Made by a program: the position numbers and the translations under genes | Part shown: one piece after another, positions 42,987-52,345 of the stretch | Numbering within the stretch: the first letter of the stretch is position 1 | How the letters are laid out: each line of letters starts with the position of its first letter | The notes under the pieces: model-generated | Databases searched by the model: none | What the model saw: only the letters and a program-made list of their open reading frames with translations | Told to the model about the DNA's origin: nothing | DNA from: JANXLO01 sp038231295 | GTDB taxonomy: Bacteria > Armatimonadota > Chthonomonadetes > Chthonomonadales > Chthonomonadaceae | Assembly: GCA_038231295.1 (NCBI GenBank) | Contig: JBBRLP010000009.1 | Span: forward strand, 1-64,000 | Direction: 5' to 3' | Length of the DNA: 64,000 nt

Positions 42987-45900
42987 TCAGGGAACCAGCG
43001 GATGGTCGCTGTCTCCGAAATAGAGCAGGCCCGGACAGACCGGCAGGCGCGGCATAGGCGGCAGTATCTGATGAATGCCTGCGGGCCACCACGCCGTCAC
43101 GGGCGTAAACTTCGAGCGCAGAGCGCGGTTATAGCGCGTCGCGGTGGTCGCGCCGAGCGTCAGCCCCTTGTCGCTCGGGTGCTGGTAGGGCATGGCGAAC
43201 GCCGGGTCGTACTGATAGCGCAGGCCGCGAGTGATGTTCTCGGTGTTCTCCAGCGCCGTGCGGAAATCCTGACTGCGATCTTCAGCGGGGCTGTAAATCG
43301 CAACCGCATTGGAGGCATCGTGAACCCCGATGTGGTCGTCCGGGATGCCTATCGCACTGGAGCCGAAGCGGGTGGTCACGTAGCCCCATTTCGACAGCCA
43401 CGCCGCCTGATCGCCCATCGAAGCCGTGTAGTTCTCCGCGATAGAGCCGAAGATCGTCAGGCGAATGTCGGTCGGTTCGTTGTAGAACGGATAGACATCT
43501 TTCGCGATCTTATCCTGACCGCTATCCAGGTTCTGGCCGCTGCTGCCGATGCTGTAGGCAGTGCGGGTCCCAGTCTTCGCGAAGTTGATGCGCGTATCGT
43601 TCGGGTCCTGGTTGACTGAGTAGCCCGGTATCACGAAGAAGGACTTCTCCTGTGCGTACATTGCGGCTTCGATGCGAATGTCGAGCGGAGCCACGAACGC
43701 CCCGGCATACAGGTAGTCGGTCGTGCCGCCCGCGCCGAGCAGTGTCGAGGCGTTCTGGTCTTTCTGGACGCGCAGAATGTTCTCGAAGCCCGGAGCGCGA
43801 TAGAGCGTGTTGAACAGCTTGCTCGTCGCATCGTAGTAGGGAGCCACGCCACCCGGATCGCGCAACAGGAAGCCGCGCATATCGGCGTAGGGCGTGATCT
43901 CACTGGCGACCGGAACCGGAACGACAGGCGTCCCCGCGAACCGTACACCGAGCGCATAGGTCTCCGGCGGCAGAAGGGCGCTCTGATTGAACTGGAACAG
44001 CGAACTGCCGTTGTTGTTCAGTACCGGGTTGATGAGCAGGTTCATGGCCGACGGGCCGGGCGAGAGCGCCCGATGCCGCGTCATCAGATAGATCGGGCTG
44101 GCTCCCGCGCCGCTCTTGTAGGTCGCCGGGTCCACGCCGAAGCTGAAGCTCTGGTCGTAGGTCTCCCGCGACGTTCCCAGATAGACATCGAACACGCCGT
44201 CGTTCGCCGGGTCGGGCGTCCAGACCCCGGTCTGGTTCTCCGGCGACATGAACATCGTCGTATTGACGCAGACGTAGTCTTTCGCCAGAATCGAGCAGGT
44301 CGAACCGCGCTCCAGAACAGGCGCTCCGCCGTTAAGGTAGCCGTCGGCCTTCAGCAGGTTGCCTTCGACATAGGCAGTGCCGCCTGTGACGACCGTGACA
44401 TGGACGCGGCCCAGATGCGGGATGGTCGTGTTGCCCGGATCGGTGATGCCGCCGTAGTTGCCCTTGATGCGGACGTTGCCTTCCGCCATGATGACCAAAT
44501 TGACGCCATAGGAGTTCTGGTCGTTGAATGGGTTGGCATAGGCGGGCGGCAGGTTCGCGGCGGTCTTCGGCTCGTCGCCCAGGTGGGGCAACGGGGGAAG
44601 CGCGTAGGCGGTGCCGTCCGGGAAGACATAGCTGGCGCGTTCGTCGTCGGCCAGCGGAATGTCCACGACTTTGCCGCCGTTCGCCGTGATCGGCGTTCCG
44701 TCCGGTTTGCGGAAGACATCGCTGTCGCTGCGGGTCAGAATGACGTGGGTTCCCCGGAACTCGACCTGAATCCCCGGTGGGCGATAGTTCGGCCCCTGCC
44801 AGAAGGAGTTCGGATAGGCTTTCGGATCGAGCCAGTCGGTACGCAGCGAGTAGGAGCCGTTGATGCCCTGCGACTCATGCTGCAAGTCCTGCGGGTTGTT
44901 GATATAGACGCCGCGTCCCCATCCGAAGAAACCGGTGTTGAGGTTGCCGCTCCAGATGCCGGAGTCGCGGGTCAGCGCACGGTAGCGCAGGACGCCCGTT
45001 CCGTCCACCTTCGTGTCCATAATCATCGGGTCGAGGCGCGGGATGTTGCGGTTGAAACCGATGTTGTCCGGCGTCGCGGAGCCGTCCCGAATCAGGCCGA
45101 GCAGGGTGCTGAAGTTCGGGCTGGCGCTGGGCCGCAGGGCGCTGGCGAGATTGGGCGCTCCGAGCGGCGTGTTGACATAGACTTGCAGGTCGTTGTCGTT
45201 CAGGATGCTGTCCGCCCCGTTGTTGGCCGGGTCGTTGTCCAGGTCGCGGGTCGGAGCCAGGGAGAACGAGCTGGACGAGAGAACCGTCTCCGCCGGGGCC
45301 GGGAACGACAGGCGCGGGCTGAGATAGATATAGGTATCGCCGCCGAAGCGCACGGGGCCATTGGCGCGGATATTCGCGCCGTACAGCACCTCGTTGTTGT
45401 TGATGCCGTCCGTCAGGTGGGAGGCAATCGTCGGGTCACCCAGCACGGTGGGAATGTCGCGCATTCCATCTACCGGGGCCTGCCCGGCGACAGAAGCCTC
45501 CAGATGCGGCGTCCCGATAAAGTTCTCGTAGGCGGTTCGGTCTTTGTTGGTGATGAAGAACAGATAGTCCGTCAGGCCAAGCTGGACATAGGCAACCTGT
45601 TCGCGCCGAAGCTGCGGAGGCAGGCTGGCGCTCTGCACGAAGATGGTCGGGTCTACATCGCCCTGCGAGATGTCGCCGGGCCGTCCGACGGCCTCTATCC
45701 GCAGATACTGGCTGCGCGGATCGTCGGCTCGCGGCTCATAGACCACGCGCACCAGCGCACGACCGCCATTGAAGAAGACGCGGGAGAAGCCCTGCGACAG
45801 CCAGCGGAAGTCCGGGTCGGTGACGCCCATCGGGTCGCTCGCACTGGTAAAGGGCGGCGTCGGCTCCGGTCGCCAGTCGGCTCCCTCTTCGCTGTAGGTC

Positions 45901-46136
45901 AACTGGTTGGAGCAGAAGTTGATTCCGGCCTCGGAAAAAGACTGAGCATTCAGCGTGTCCTTGCTGCGGGCGGCGTTGGTCAGGTTGCGTGCGATCTGCA
46001 CGACAAACAGCCCGCCGATAAACAGCAGCACGAACAGGATCGCCAGCGCGATAATCAGGGTCTGGCCGCGTCGTGCGCGGCTGCGCCGTGAACTGCGAGA
46101 AGTGGGTCTTGCACTATATAGAGGTAGAGTTGCCAT
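42987..46136 (-). CDS. Oversized PilX-like minor pilus assembly protein
   Basis: A 1049-residue protein. The N-terminus has a basic leader (about 1-23, Arg/Ser-rich) and then GQTLIIALAILFVLLFIGGL at 24-43, the typical PilX_N start: Gly at -1 and a hydrophobic helix without the Glu+5 of classical pilins. It continues RNLTNAARSKDTLNAQSFSE, the usual alpha-helix before the globular part. PilX proteins normally have about 150-200 residues, so roughly 850 extra beta-rich residues are present. They include GGDTYIYLSPRL, VNLVIMAEGNVRIKGNYGGI and TYVVEGNLL-like beta-helix stretches. It follows the PilW-like gene by 54 bp with a hairpin between. Probably a minor pseudopilin of the pilus tip. Confidence 0.78.
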   Translation of the reverse strand: MATLPLYSARPTSRSSRRSRARRGQTLIIALAILFVLLFIGGLFVVQIARNLTNAARSKDTLNAQSFSEAGINFCSNQLTYSEEGADWRPEPTPPFTSASDPMGVTDPDFRWLSQGFSRVFFNGGRALVRVVYEPRADDPRSQYLRIEAVGRPGDISQGDVDPTIFVQSASLPPQLRREQVAYVQLGLTDYLFFITNKDRTAYENFIGTPHLEASVAGQAPVDGMRDIPTVLGDPTIASHLTDGINNNEVLYGANIRANGPVRFGGDTYIYLSPRLSFPAPAETVLSSSSFSLAPTRDLDNDPANNGADSILNDNDLQVYVNTPLGAPNLASALRPSASPNFSTLLGLIRDGSATPDNIGFNRNIPRLDPMIMDTKVDGTGVLRYRALTRDSGIWSGNLNTGFFGWGRGVYINNPQDLQHESQGINGSYSLRTDWLDPKAYPNSFWQGPNYRPPGIQVEFRGTHVILTRSDSDVFRKPDGTPITANGGKVVDIPLADDERASYVFPDGTAYALPPLPHLGDEPKTAANLPPAYANPFNDQNSYGVNLVIMAEGNVRIKGNYGGITDPGNTTIPHLGRVHVTVVTGGTAYVEGNLLKADGYLNGGAPVLERGSTCSILAKDYVCVNTTMFMSPENQTGVWTPDPANDGVFDVYLGTSRETYDQSFSFGVDPATYKSGAGASPIYLMTRHRALSPGPSAMNLLINPVLNNNGSSLFQFNQSALLPPETYALGVRFAGTPVVPVPVASEITPYADMRGFLLRDPGGVAPYYDATSKLFNTLYRAPGFENILRVQKDQNASTLLGAGGTTDYLYAGAFVAPLDIRIEAAMYAQEKSFFVIPGYSVNQDPNDTRINFAKTGTRTAYSIGSSGQNLDSGQDKIAKDVYPFYNEPTDIRLTIFGSIAENYTASMGDQAAWLSKWGYVTTRFGSSAIGIPDDHIGVHDASNAVAIYSPAEDRSQDFRTALENTENITRGLRYQYDPAFAMPYQHPSDKGLTLGATTATRYNRALRSKFTPVTAWWPAGIHQILPPMPRLPVCPGLLYFGDSDHPLVP

Positions 46137-46159
46137 GTGTGAATGCTCCCGAACCGGCA

Positions 46160-46182
46160 GCCGGATACAGCGCGTATCCGGC
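46160..46182 (-). other. Intercistronic hairpin between PilW-like and PilX-like genes
   Basis: A perfect 9-bp stem (GCCGGATAC, 46160-46168, paired with 46174-46182) with a 5-base loop, just upstream of the PilX-like start. No U-tract follows. Confidence 0.4.
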
Positions 46183-46190
46183 GCGAGGGA

Positions 46191-48428
46191 CTAGTGCTGC
46201 AAATTGCGTACTTTGATTTTGTCGGACAGCGAGACGATCTGGGGACGGCCCGACCGAATATCATAGAGGCGAACCTCGAGGTTCACGTTCATCAGGTCGC
46301 GGGTCATATAGTCCACTTTGACCACATCGTTCGGGCGAAGCATCGTGAACGAATAGGTGATCTCTACCGGGTCGGCAGGCTTGTTCACCGGAACGCCGGG
46401 ATTCGTGAAGTCAGCCTTCTGAGTCGGCAGCACAATGGACTTGTAAATGCTGGCCGCCGGATTGTCCGTCGCGTTCGGAGCGGGGTCGGTTCCCTGCTGG
46501 AACTCGACGAAGCCCACGAACAGCGAGGGATCGTTCCCAACGATGTTGCTGTTGTTCTCATAGTTGATGCGGTACTCGTTCGGGCCAACCGCGCTGGCCC
46601 CGGACGAAACACGGGTATAGCGGACACGATAACCGTAGTGCGGGCCTGGCTTCTGATCCGGTCCGAAGACTTGCTCGCTGCCCGGCACGATATGCACGTC
46701 GGCATACCACTTAGTCGCCGGGTTCAGGGGCGAGATCGAAGTCATCGGGTTCAGCGGCTGTCCGCCCCACATCGTTGTCGGGATGGCCCGCAAATCCACG
46801 AAGCGCCGTGACGGGCTGAAACTGTTGATGTCCTGCGGACTGTAGCGCTGCGGCGCGGGATCATACGGCTTGTGTGGCGCGGCAGGAGCCGCTCCGTAGT
46901 TCGTCATATAATAGGAAGGGAACGCGAAATTGATGATGCCTTTGTCCACGTTCACGCTAAATGCGAAGTCAGCGTTGGGGTCCGTAAACACCCCGGTCGT
47001 CGGATCGAACTTTGGACCGACATCCGTCAGGCCAGCGGTAATCGGGTCGGGCGGCGTTGCGCCCTGCGCCAGTCCGGTAACATGGTAGATACGGGTGTCG
47101 CCGAAATAGTTTCCAACGGCCTCGTAGTAGTCCAGCGGGTTCTGGTTCACCGGGTCGCCGCCGCCCGCCTTGCGATAGACGATGACGCGGTAGGGACGTG
47201 TCCAGTGCGCGTACTGCGTGGTGTAGGTGGGAGACAGCGCGTTGGGCGTCTCGTTGCCGCTGTTGTCCAGGCTGCTCGGAACGGCAGGATCGTTCTGGAC
47301 ATACGAGGGCTTGAAGACCGCCAGACTTCGCGCATTCGGTCTGCCGCCACTGTTCGAGGGCTGGCCCGTGTTGTCGTAGTAGATGATCTGATTGGTGTCG
47401 GAGGCGCGGTCGAGCGCGACCATGTCTACCTTATCGGTAGGTGTCAGCGAGACGGCGAGGGCGCGCCAGTTCTCCCCGATTTGGCAGATACCGTCGTTGT
47501 TCAGGTCATAGGCTCCGTACGGTATCCAGCCTTTGACGGCCCACTTCTTGCTGTTGGCCGCGTTGCCGCCTGCCGGGGCATTGTCATAGAAGAAGTTCGG
47601 GTCGTGCAGGCGCAGTGTGTCCGAAATGTTGTCCGTGATGTTGCCGCTCGCATCTACCGTATGGAACAGGCCCAGGTTCGGCACGTAAGGCGTACTCGGC
47701 GTGGGATTGATGGTGTTCGGGTCCTGAATGTAGGCCGTCACTTCTGCCCGATAGAGCGTATAGCGGTTGTTGAACGTAGACTGTGGGTCCTCAAACTGAT
47801 TCGCGTAGGGAACCACCGGCAGCCCGGTACTATTGTCCACCGCGTTGTTGATGAGTCCGACGAAAAGCCGGGTCAGGATGCGCCCCGGAGCCAGCGGCAA
47901 CTGATAACCGCTCAGGCCGGGAGAGAGGGAGACATCGTAGATCGGCTGATTGGTCGTCGGGTCTATCGGGGTCGCTACCGGATTGCCCAGCGCGTCGTAG
48001 GTATAGGGGCTTTGATCCAACTGCCGGGCCGGGGAGACCGCTTCCAGCATGGCGAAGGAGACGGGCTTGACGTACTGAGCGCCTGTACTGTCCACCAGCC
48101 AGAGATTGATCTCGGAGCCGGGAAGCATCTTGCCCGCGCCGTTGACCTGCGTCGTGATGGCGTTATCGTAGACGAAACTCGCATTGGACAGCGCGTTCGT
48201 GGCATAGCGCAGCACGTCCCGCGCCGTGGATTGACTCAGAATCTGCGTGTCGGCCTTCGCGGTCAGGGCGTAGCTGTTGATGAGCGGCAGAAAAATGACG
48301 GTCAACAGGATACTCGTCAGGGCGATGACGACCAGCAGTTCGATCAGGGTAAATCCGGCGGATCTGGCACGTAGCGCCAGGCGCAGTGCAGGCGCGGAAC
48401 GCTCTTTCGGCAGGGTTATCGGTCTCAT
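46191..48428 (-). CDS. Oversized PilW/PulJ-like minor prepilin
   Basis: A 745-residue protein with a 25-residue leader and a type III prepilin signal, AG-FTLIELLVVIALTSILLTV (Gly at 25, Phe +1, Glu +5 at residue 30). The hydrophobic helix continues into TAKADTQILSQSTARDVLRY, as in PilW/PulJ. The globular part is much longer than the usual 200-350 residues, with many Tyr/Asn/Pro-rich strands and YRAEVTAYIQDPNT-type segments. Near the end, residues about 690-740 (PVEITYSFTMLRPNDVVKVD, then YMTRDLMNVNLEVRLYD) look like an Ig or jelly-roll sheet. It starts 33 bp after the PilV-like gene, with GAGGC as a weak RBS. Prepilin peptidase and assembly genes lie upstream. Confidence 0.82.
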   Translation of the reverse strand: MRPITLPKERSAPALRLALRARSAGFTLIELLVVIALTSILLTVIFLPLINSYALTAKADTQILSQSTARDVLRYATNALSNASFVYDNAITTQVNGAGKMLPGSEINLWLVDSTGAQYVKPVSFAMLEAVSPARQLDQSPYTYDALGNPVATPIDPTTNQPIYDVSLSPGLSGYQLPLAPGRILTRLFVGLINNAVDNSTGLPVVPYANQFEDPQSTFNNRYTLYRAEVTAYIQDPNTINPTPSTPYVPNLGLFHTVDASGNITDNISDTLRLHDPNFFYDNAPAGGNAANSKKWAVKGWIPYGAYDLNNDGICQIGENWRALAVSLTPTDKVDMVALDRASDTNQIIYYDNTGQPSNSGGRPNARSLAVFKPSYVQNDPAVPSSLDNSGNETPNALSPTYTTQYAHWTRPYRVIVYRKAGGGDPVNQNPLDYYEAVGNYFGDTRIYHVTGLAQGATPPDPITAGLTDVGPKFDPTTGVFTDPNADFAFSVNVDKGIINFAFPSYYMTNYGAAPAAPHKPYDPAPQRYSPQDINSFSPSRRFVDLRAIPTTMWGGQPLNPMTSISPLNPATKWYADVHIVPGSEQVFGPDQKPGPHYGYRVRYTRVSSGASAVGPNEYRINYENNSNIVGNDPSLFVGFVEFQQGTDPAPNATDNPAASIYKSIVLPTQKADFTNPGVPVNKPADPVEITYSFTMLRPNDVVKVDYMTRDLMNVNLEVRLYDIRSGRPQIVSLSDKIKVRNLQH

Positions 48429-48461
48429 GGCTTGTTTGCCTCGTAGTTCCTATATAAAGAC

Positions 48462-50381
48462 TTACTTAAGCGGCGTGGCGGCGAGAATGGTATCGTTGTC
48501 CAGTTTGCGCCAGCGGGACCCGGCCCGCCAGACCACCCGCGACTTCACGGAGATACCCTGGACGTTCAGCACGGGCAGGCCCGTCTGTGTGGCGGAAAAG
48601 CCAGTAAATCCAGGATGCTTTGCTTTCGTGTCTATGTACGGCAGGTTGAACGTGTCGAACTGATTGGGATCACTGATGATCTGATAGGACTCGTTGCTGA
48701 TCGGCGTGTTGCCATTGGACAGATCGTAGTACTGCCCCAGCATCACGGTCTTGCCGCCGTCGCACTTCGCGAAGTAGATGCGCGTTGGGAAGGCGGAACC
48801 GGCGGGCGCGACCAGATAGTGCCGGTAGTCCACATCGGCGACCATCACCCCCGGAACATAGTGGGTCGTGGCCTTCTGAAGCTGCATTCCCCAGTCTTTG
48901 GAGCCGCGATACAGGCAGCGCAGATTGGCGGACTGCAAACCGTTGGATTCGATATAGGTTTTGTTCAGCGTCACCGTACCGCTCGTCGGCTCGTAGGGAA
49001 ACGGGTTCTGCGGCCCGACTGCCAGAGCGCCGTTGCCGTTCTTGTTCGTCCAGGTGCCTTCCACGATTCCCGTCGTCATATTGACAATGAGCAGGTCGGG
49101 CGTGTTGGTTGAGTTATCCCGGAACAGACCGTTGTACGGATTCAGCTTCGGATCGAAATTGTTAAAGGTAGCCTGGTTGTCCAGGATGTCCCCGTTCGTG
49201 AGCAGGCGGTTCAGCGTCAGGCGGAACGTGTAAGGAACGCCGCTCGGCACCACGCGGTCATCACGAATGATATGGTTGTCGAAAATCGTGTAGTCTGCGC
49301 GGGCTGTCAGCGGCTTGTTGCCCCGCGAGTTGAGCGCGATCTGGTCGTAACCGTTCGGGTTGAAGAGCAGAGCGCCGAGGTTCGCGCTGGAGGACTGCTG
49401 CTTGCTGTACCAGGCGTACTCGTAGGGATCGCTGCTGAAGACGGGCGTCCCTCCGCTCTCGACCGGTGTCGAGGAGACCAGCACGAATTTGCGGCTCACG
49501 TCGTCACTATTTATTTTGAACTGATAGATGTCTGCCGGAGCGATGTTGTTGGTCGCATCGAAGACGGGCTGCCAGACGGGCTGCGTTCCCGCCGTCGCCA
49601 CATCCGGAACCACGATACTTCCCGCCGCGTGTTTGATGGTCACCGGGTTCGCGGTCGTGTAGTAGTCGTACTCGAAAACATACACCCGCTTCGAGGTTCC
49701 CATTCGCGGGAAGAAGGCGATCATGCCCTTCGCGTAGTCTATGCCATACTCGGCGTCACTGCGAAGGTAGGCGTTACCGTTTTGATTGTTCAGCCCGGCG
49801 ACGGAACTCTGCTCGGTGCGCTCCAGCGGGGTGCCGCGAACCAGCAGACTGTCGGAGGGCGAACCACCGCCGGAACCAAAGGTGTTGACGACCGGGCCGT
49901 ACTGAAGCATATAGACCGCGCCCTTACCCGTTCCCGCGTTGGAGTTGGGGATAGGGATGCGGAAGGTCTCGCCCAGAACGCGGGTGTACCGGTTGACGTT
50001 GGAGACATAGTAGGGGTCGCGGCCGTTGATGGCCGGATCGCCCACGTTATAGTCGGTGAGGTCATCAGGCGTGACGTTGGAGACGAGGTTGGGGTAGCCG
50101 TTCGCATCTACGCTGCCGTCCGGGTTGGCATTGCCAAAACTCTCCGGCGGGGCCAGCATATTCCGCATCGTGTCGAGTTGCTGCTGCGAAAGCGCCTGCC
50201 CTACGGTCAGGTCGGAGGTGCGCCCGATAATCAGGAAGCCCGGAGGGAACAGCCGCACGATGGCGAGAATTCCGATGAGCAGAATTACCAGCACCACCAG
50301 GATTTCGATAAGCGAGAAGCCCGATGCACCGTTGCTGCGTCCGCCGCGCTTGCGACTCCCTGTGTAGTTTGCTCTACTCAT
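48462..50381 (-). CDS. Oversized PilV-like minor prepilin
   Basis: About 639 residues from the ATG at 50381, chosen since it gives a 21-residue basic leader before SG-FSLIEILVVLVILLIGIL (Gly at 21, Glu +5 at 26) and follows GAGAGG by 11 bases; an upstream start adds 22 residues. After the pilin helix it reads PPGFLIIGRTSDLTVGQALS, typical of PilV-like minor pilins. PilV proteins are usually under 200 residues; here about 450 more form a beta-rich tail with repeated strands (KRVYVFEYDYYTT, YQFKINSDDVSRKFVLVSS). It is the third of five prepilin-like genes in order. Confidence 0.82.
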   Translation of the reverse strand: MSRANYTGSRKRGGRSNGASGFSLIEILVVLVILLIGILAIVRLFPPGFLIIGRTSDLTVGQALSQQQLDTMRNMLAPPESFGNANPDGSVDANGYPNLVSNVTPDDLTDYNVGDPAINGRDPYYVSNVNRYTRVLGETFRIPIPNSNAGTGKGAVYMLQYGPVVNTFGSGGGSPSDSLLVRGTPLERTEQSSVAGLNNQNGNAYLRSDAEYGIDYAKGMIAFFPRMGTSKRVYVFEYDYYTTANPVTIKHAAGSIVVPDVATAGTQPVWQPVFDATNNIAPADIYQFKINSDDVSRKFVLVSSTPVESGGTPVFSSDPYEYAWYSKQQSSSANLGALLFNPNGYDQIALNSRGNKPLTARADYTIFDNHIIRDDRVVPSGVPYTFRLTLNRLLTNGDILDNQATFNNFDPKLNPYNGLFRDNSTNTPDLLIVNMTTGIVEGTWTNKNGNGALAVGPQNPFPYEPTSGTVTLNKTYIESNGLQSANLRCLYRGSKDWGMQLQKATTHYVPGVMVADVDYRHYLVAPAGSAFPTRIYFAKCDGGKTVMLGQYYDLSNGNTPISNESYQIISDPNQFDTFNLPYIDTKAKHPGFTGFSATQTGLPVLNVQGISVKSRVVWRAGSRWRKLDNDTILAATPLK

Positions 50382-50462
50382 AACCGTTCGAACCTCTCTC
50401 CCGCCCTGCGTAATCATCGTATCGCTTCTTTTCGACGACATCCCCAAATCGAATGTTCCGGC

Positions 50463-51410
50463 CTACGGCTTGTAGTTCAGCGGGAGCAGCCGCGCCGCCT
50501 GAACTACATCCATTTTCTTGGCCGTTCCGCTGAGCAGTATGACCATGACCTTCGAGCTGTTGGCCGTCGCGACGTGCTGCGTAACGTAAGTGAGGACGGT
50601 TCGGTCTGCCGGCGGATTCTTGTACTTCAGTTGGGTCACGTCAATCTGGCCGCTATTGGCAGCGTCCGTCGGCTCACAGGCGGTGCCGAGTTTGTGGGTC
50701 CAGTCTGGGCTGTAGTGCAGTTCGTACTGCGGCATCCCCGGTGAGACATACATGATATTGCCGTTCGCATCAAGGCGCGGCCCGATGTCCATGCTGTCCA
50801 TGACGTAGTAGAGCTTGGGCTGTCCGATATAGGAGGCCGAAGGCAGGTCGCGGTCGCCAATCGTCGCGCAACTGGAGCCTGTAGTCGCTTCCCAGGTCAC
50901 GATCTGGTCGGGCTTGTACAGCGAGTTGTGGGGATAGTAGACCTGCGTCACCATCCGTTTGTCCTTCACGAGGTTGTCGGGGGTGGTGAAGGTGATATAG
51001 TCTTTGACCTGTTCGGGATAGAGATAGCCGCGATTGAGGCCGACGGCAGGCGTACCGACATTGGTCGCGAAGAACTCTCTTGCCAGTTCCATCGAGGTGA
51101 TGTTCAGCGTCGGGTTGACATCAGTGGGCAGGGCGGGACGCTGGGGCGGCGTAATCGTGCTATCGGGAGCCTCGGCATACCCGAACAGCACGGAGGGATA
51201 GTGGCCTTCGTCCTCATTGAAGAGTTTCGCGCCCACATAGACCGTGTGCAGGTTGCTCATGGTGCCGCTCTGCCGGGCCTGTTCGCGCACGGCCCCGAAG
51301 ACCGGGAAGAGAATGGCGGCGAGGATCGCGATAATCGCGATGACGACGAGCAGTTCGATAATGGTAAATGCACCGTGCGCCCGTCGGCGCGGCATGAGCC
51401 GGGTATCCAT
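50463..51410 (-). CDS. Prepilin-like protein with Ala instead of Gly at the cleavage site
   Basis: About 315 residues from the ATG at 51410, which has CGGAG 7 bases upstream. The leader MDTRLMPRRRAHGA is followed by FTIIELLVVIAIIAILAAIL and FPVFGAVREQARQSG, the Armatimonadota/Planctomycete-style pseudopilin start. The residue at -1 relative to Phe is Ala14 rather than the Gly normally required by prepilin peptidase; Gly is at -2. The C-terminal part (about 90-315) is globular with several Tyr-rich strands and resembles the 253-residue neighbour, which suggests duplication. It lies between that neighbour and the PilV-like gene on the same strand. Confidence 0.82.
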   Translation of the reverse strand: MDTRLMPRRRAHGAFTIIELLVVIAIIAILAAILFPVFGAVREQARQSGTMSNLHTVYVGAKLFNEDEGHYPSVLFGYAEAPDSTITPPQRPALPTDVNPTLNITSMELAREFFATNVGTPAVGLNRGYLYPEQVKDYITFTTPDNLVKDKRMVTQVYYPHNSLYKPDQIVTWEATTGSSCATIGDRDLPSASYIGQPKLYYVMDSMDIGPRLDANGNIMYVSPGMPQYELHYSPDWTHKLGTACEPTDAANSGQIDVTQLKYKNPPADRTVLTYVTQHVATANSSKVMVILLSGTAKKMDVVQAARLLPLNYKP

Positions 51411-51451
51411 AGTGTTCTCCGTAGATGCGTACATAGGGGACGCCACTCCGC

Positions 51452-51469
51452 TCGGGGTCGAGACCCCGA
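51452..51469 (-). repeat. Short GGGGTC palindrome between prepilin genes
   Basis: An 8-bp stem (TCGGGGTC, 51452-51459, paired with 51462-51469) with a 2-base loop, between the two small prepilin genes. It resembles the GGGGTT hairpins at 52.50 and 53.66 kb and may belong to the same repeat family. Confidence 0.4.
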
Positions 51470-51473
51470 CTGC

Positions 51474-52235
51474 CTAAAAATTAAACTTGAGAGGCCCTTT
51501 GGTCGTGAACTGGTTCGCGGGAATGGGCTTGACCGTCCCGGACAGCATCAGCACCGGAATGATGCCTGCATGGGCGACTCCGCAGTGATAGGTACACCAG
51601 GTCACGACGGTATTGCTCTCCGGCGGATTCGGGTATTTCAACTGGTTCTGCGGGTCGTTCGCCCCCGTCATTCCCGTCCAGTCGAGCGCGTAGTGAACTT
51701 CGTAGGTGTAGGGCGGCATGGCGTTGAAACTGGAATCCAGCGCGGGGCCGATGTCGTAACTATCGTAGGTGTAGAAGTAAGCGGGCTTGCCTGCATTCAT
51801 CACCTGACCGCTCAGCGGCACATTTGCCGGGTAGACGGCGGTGGTGACGGCGGTCGGGTTCGGATTCACATTGTCCGGGCAGAGAAACGCCTGTTTGCCG
51901 GTCGCCGTCGTTTTCTGCTTGATAAGCGGCCGCGCCAGCACCTGGTCTATCTCCAGCGGAGTGCCGGTGCCGATGTAGAGTTGCTGCTGACCGCCTGCAT
52001 TAGTGAAATACGGGTTGGCGCACATAACCGTCGGGAATTTGCCATTGTCCTCTTTATACAGCTTAATGGCCTGGGCAATCGCTCCCATCTGCTGCATACA
52101 GGTGGACTGGCGCGTCTTTTCGCGGACATGGCCGAAGGCAGGGAAGAGAATAGCAGCGAGGATCGCGATTATCGCGATCACGACGAGTAGCTCGATCAAG
52201 GTAAAGCCCCGATGGGCACTTCTGTTCTCTCTCAT
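51474..52235 (-). CDS. Type IV prepilin-like (GspG/DUF1559-type) protein
   Basis: A 253-residue prepilin. A short 10-residue leader MRENRSAHRG is followed by FTLIELLVVIAIIAILAAIL (cleavage after Gly10, Glu +5 at residue 15) and FPAFGHVREKTRQS. The rest is a small pseudopilin globular domain with MGAIAQAIKLYKEDNGKFP, which is characteristic of GspG-like pilins. Of the five prepilin-like genes this has the most canonical leader and the smallest size, so it is the best candidate for the major pilin. The RBS (AAGGGAC) is about 5 bases upstream. It begins the minor-pilin cassette, separated from pilD by a palindrome array. Confidence 0.88.
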   Translation of the reverse strand: MRENRSAHRGFTLIELLVVIAIIAILAAILFPAFGHVREKTRQSTCMQQMGAIAQAIKLYKEDNGKFPTVMCANPYFTNAGGQQQLYIGTGTPLEIDQVLARPLIKQKTTATGKQAFLCPDNVNPNPTAVTTAVYPANVPLSGQVMNAGKPAYFYTYDSYDIGPALDSSFNAMPPYTYEVHYALDWTGMTGANDPQNQLKYPNPPESNTVVTWCTYHCGVAHAGIIPVLMLSGTVKPIPANQFTTKGPLKFNF

Positions 52236-52345
52236 AACGTCCCTTCCTGTCTTCCTGCGTGGAACGCGATCACACGCGCCGGACCGTCTCTTTTGACGAT
52301 GCCTCTCTGCCGTATGTTCCTGACGGAAATTTGTGCGGATGAATT

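Noticed and set aside
43002..46091. Several plus-strand frames of 200-670 codons opposite the PilX-like gene
   Set aside because: Compositional shadows of the minus-strand gene; no ribosome sites, domains or signal sequences.
52280..52310. A TGTGA-N6-TCCAC-like sequence upstream of the small prepilin
   Set aside because: Only one half-site matches the CRP-like consensus and no -35/-10 pair is at the right distance, unlike the two accepted sites.
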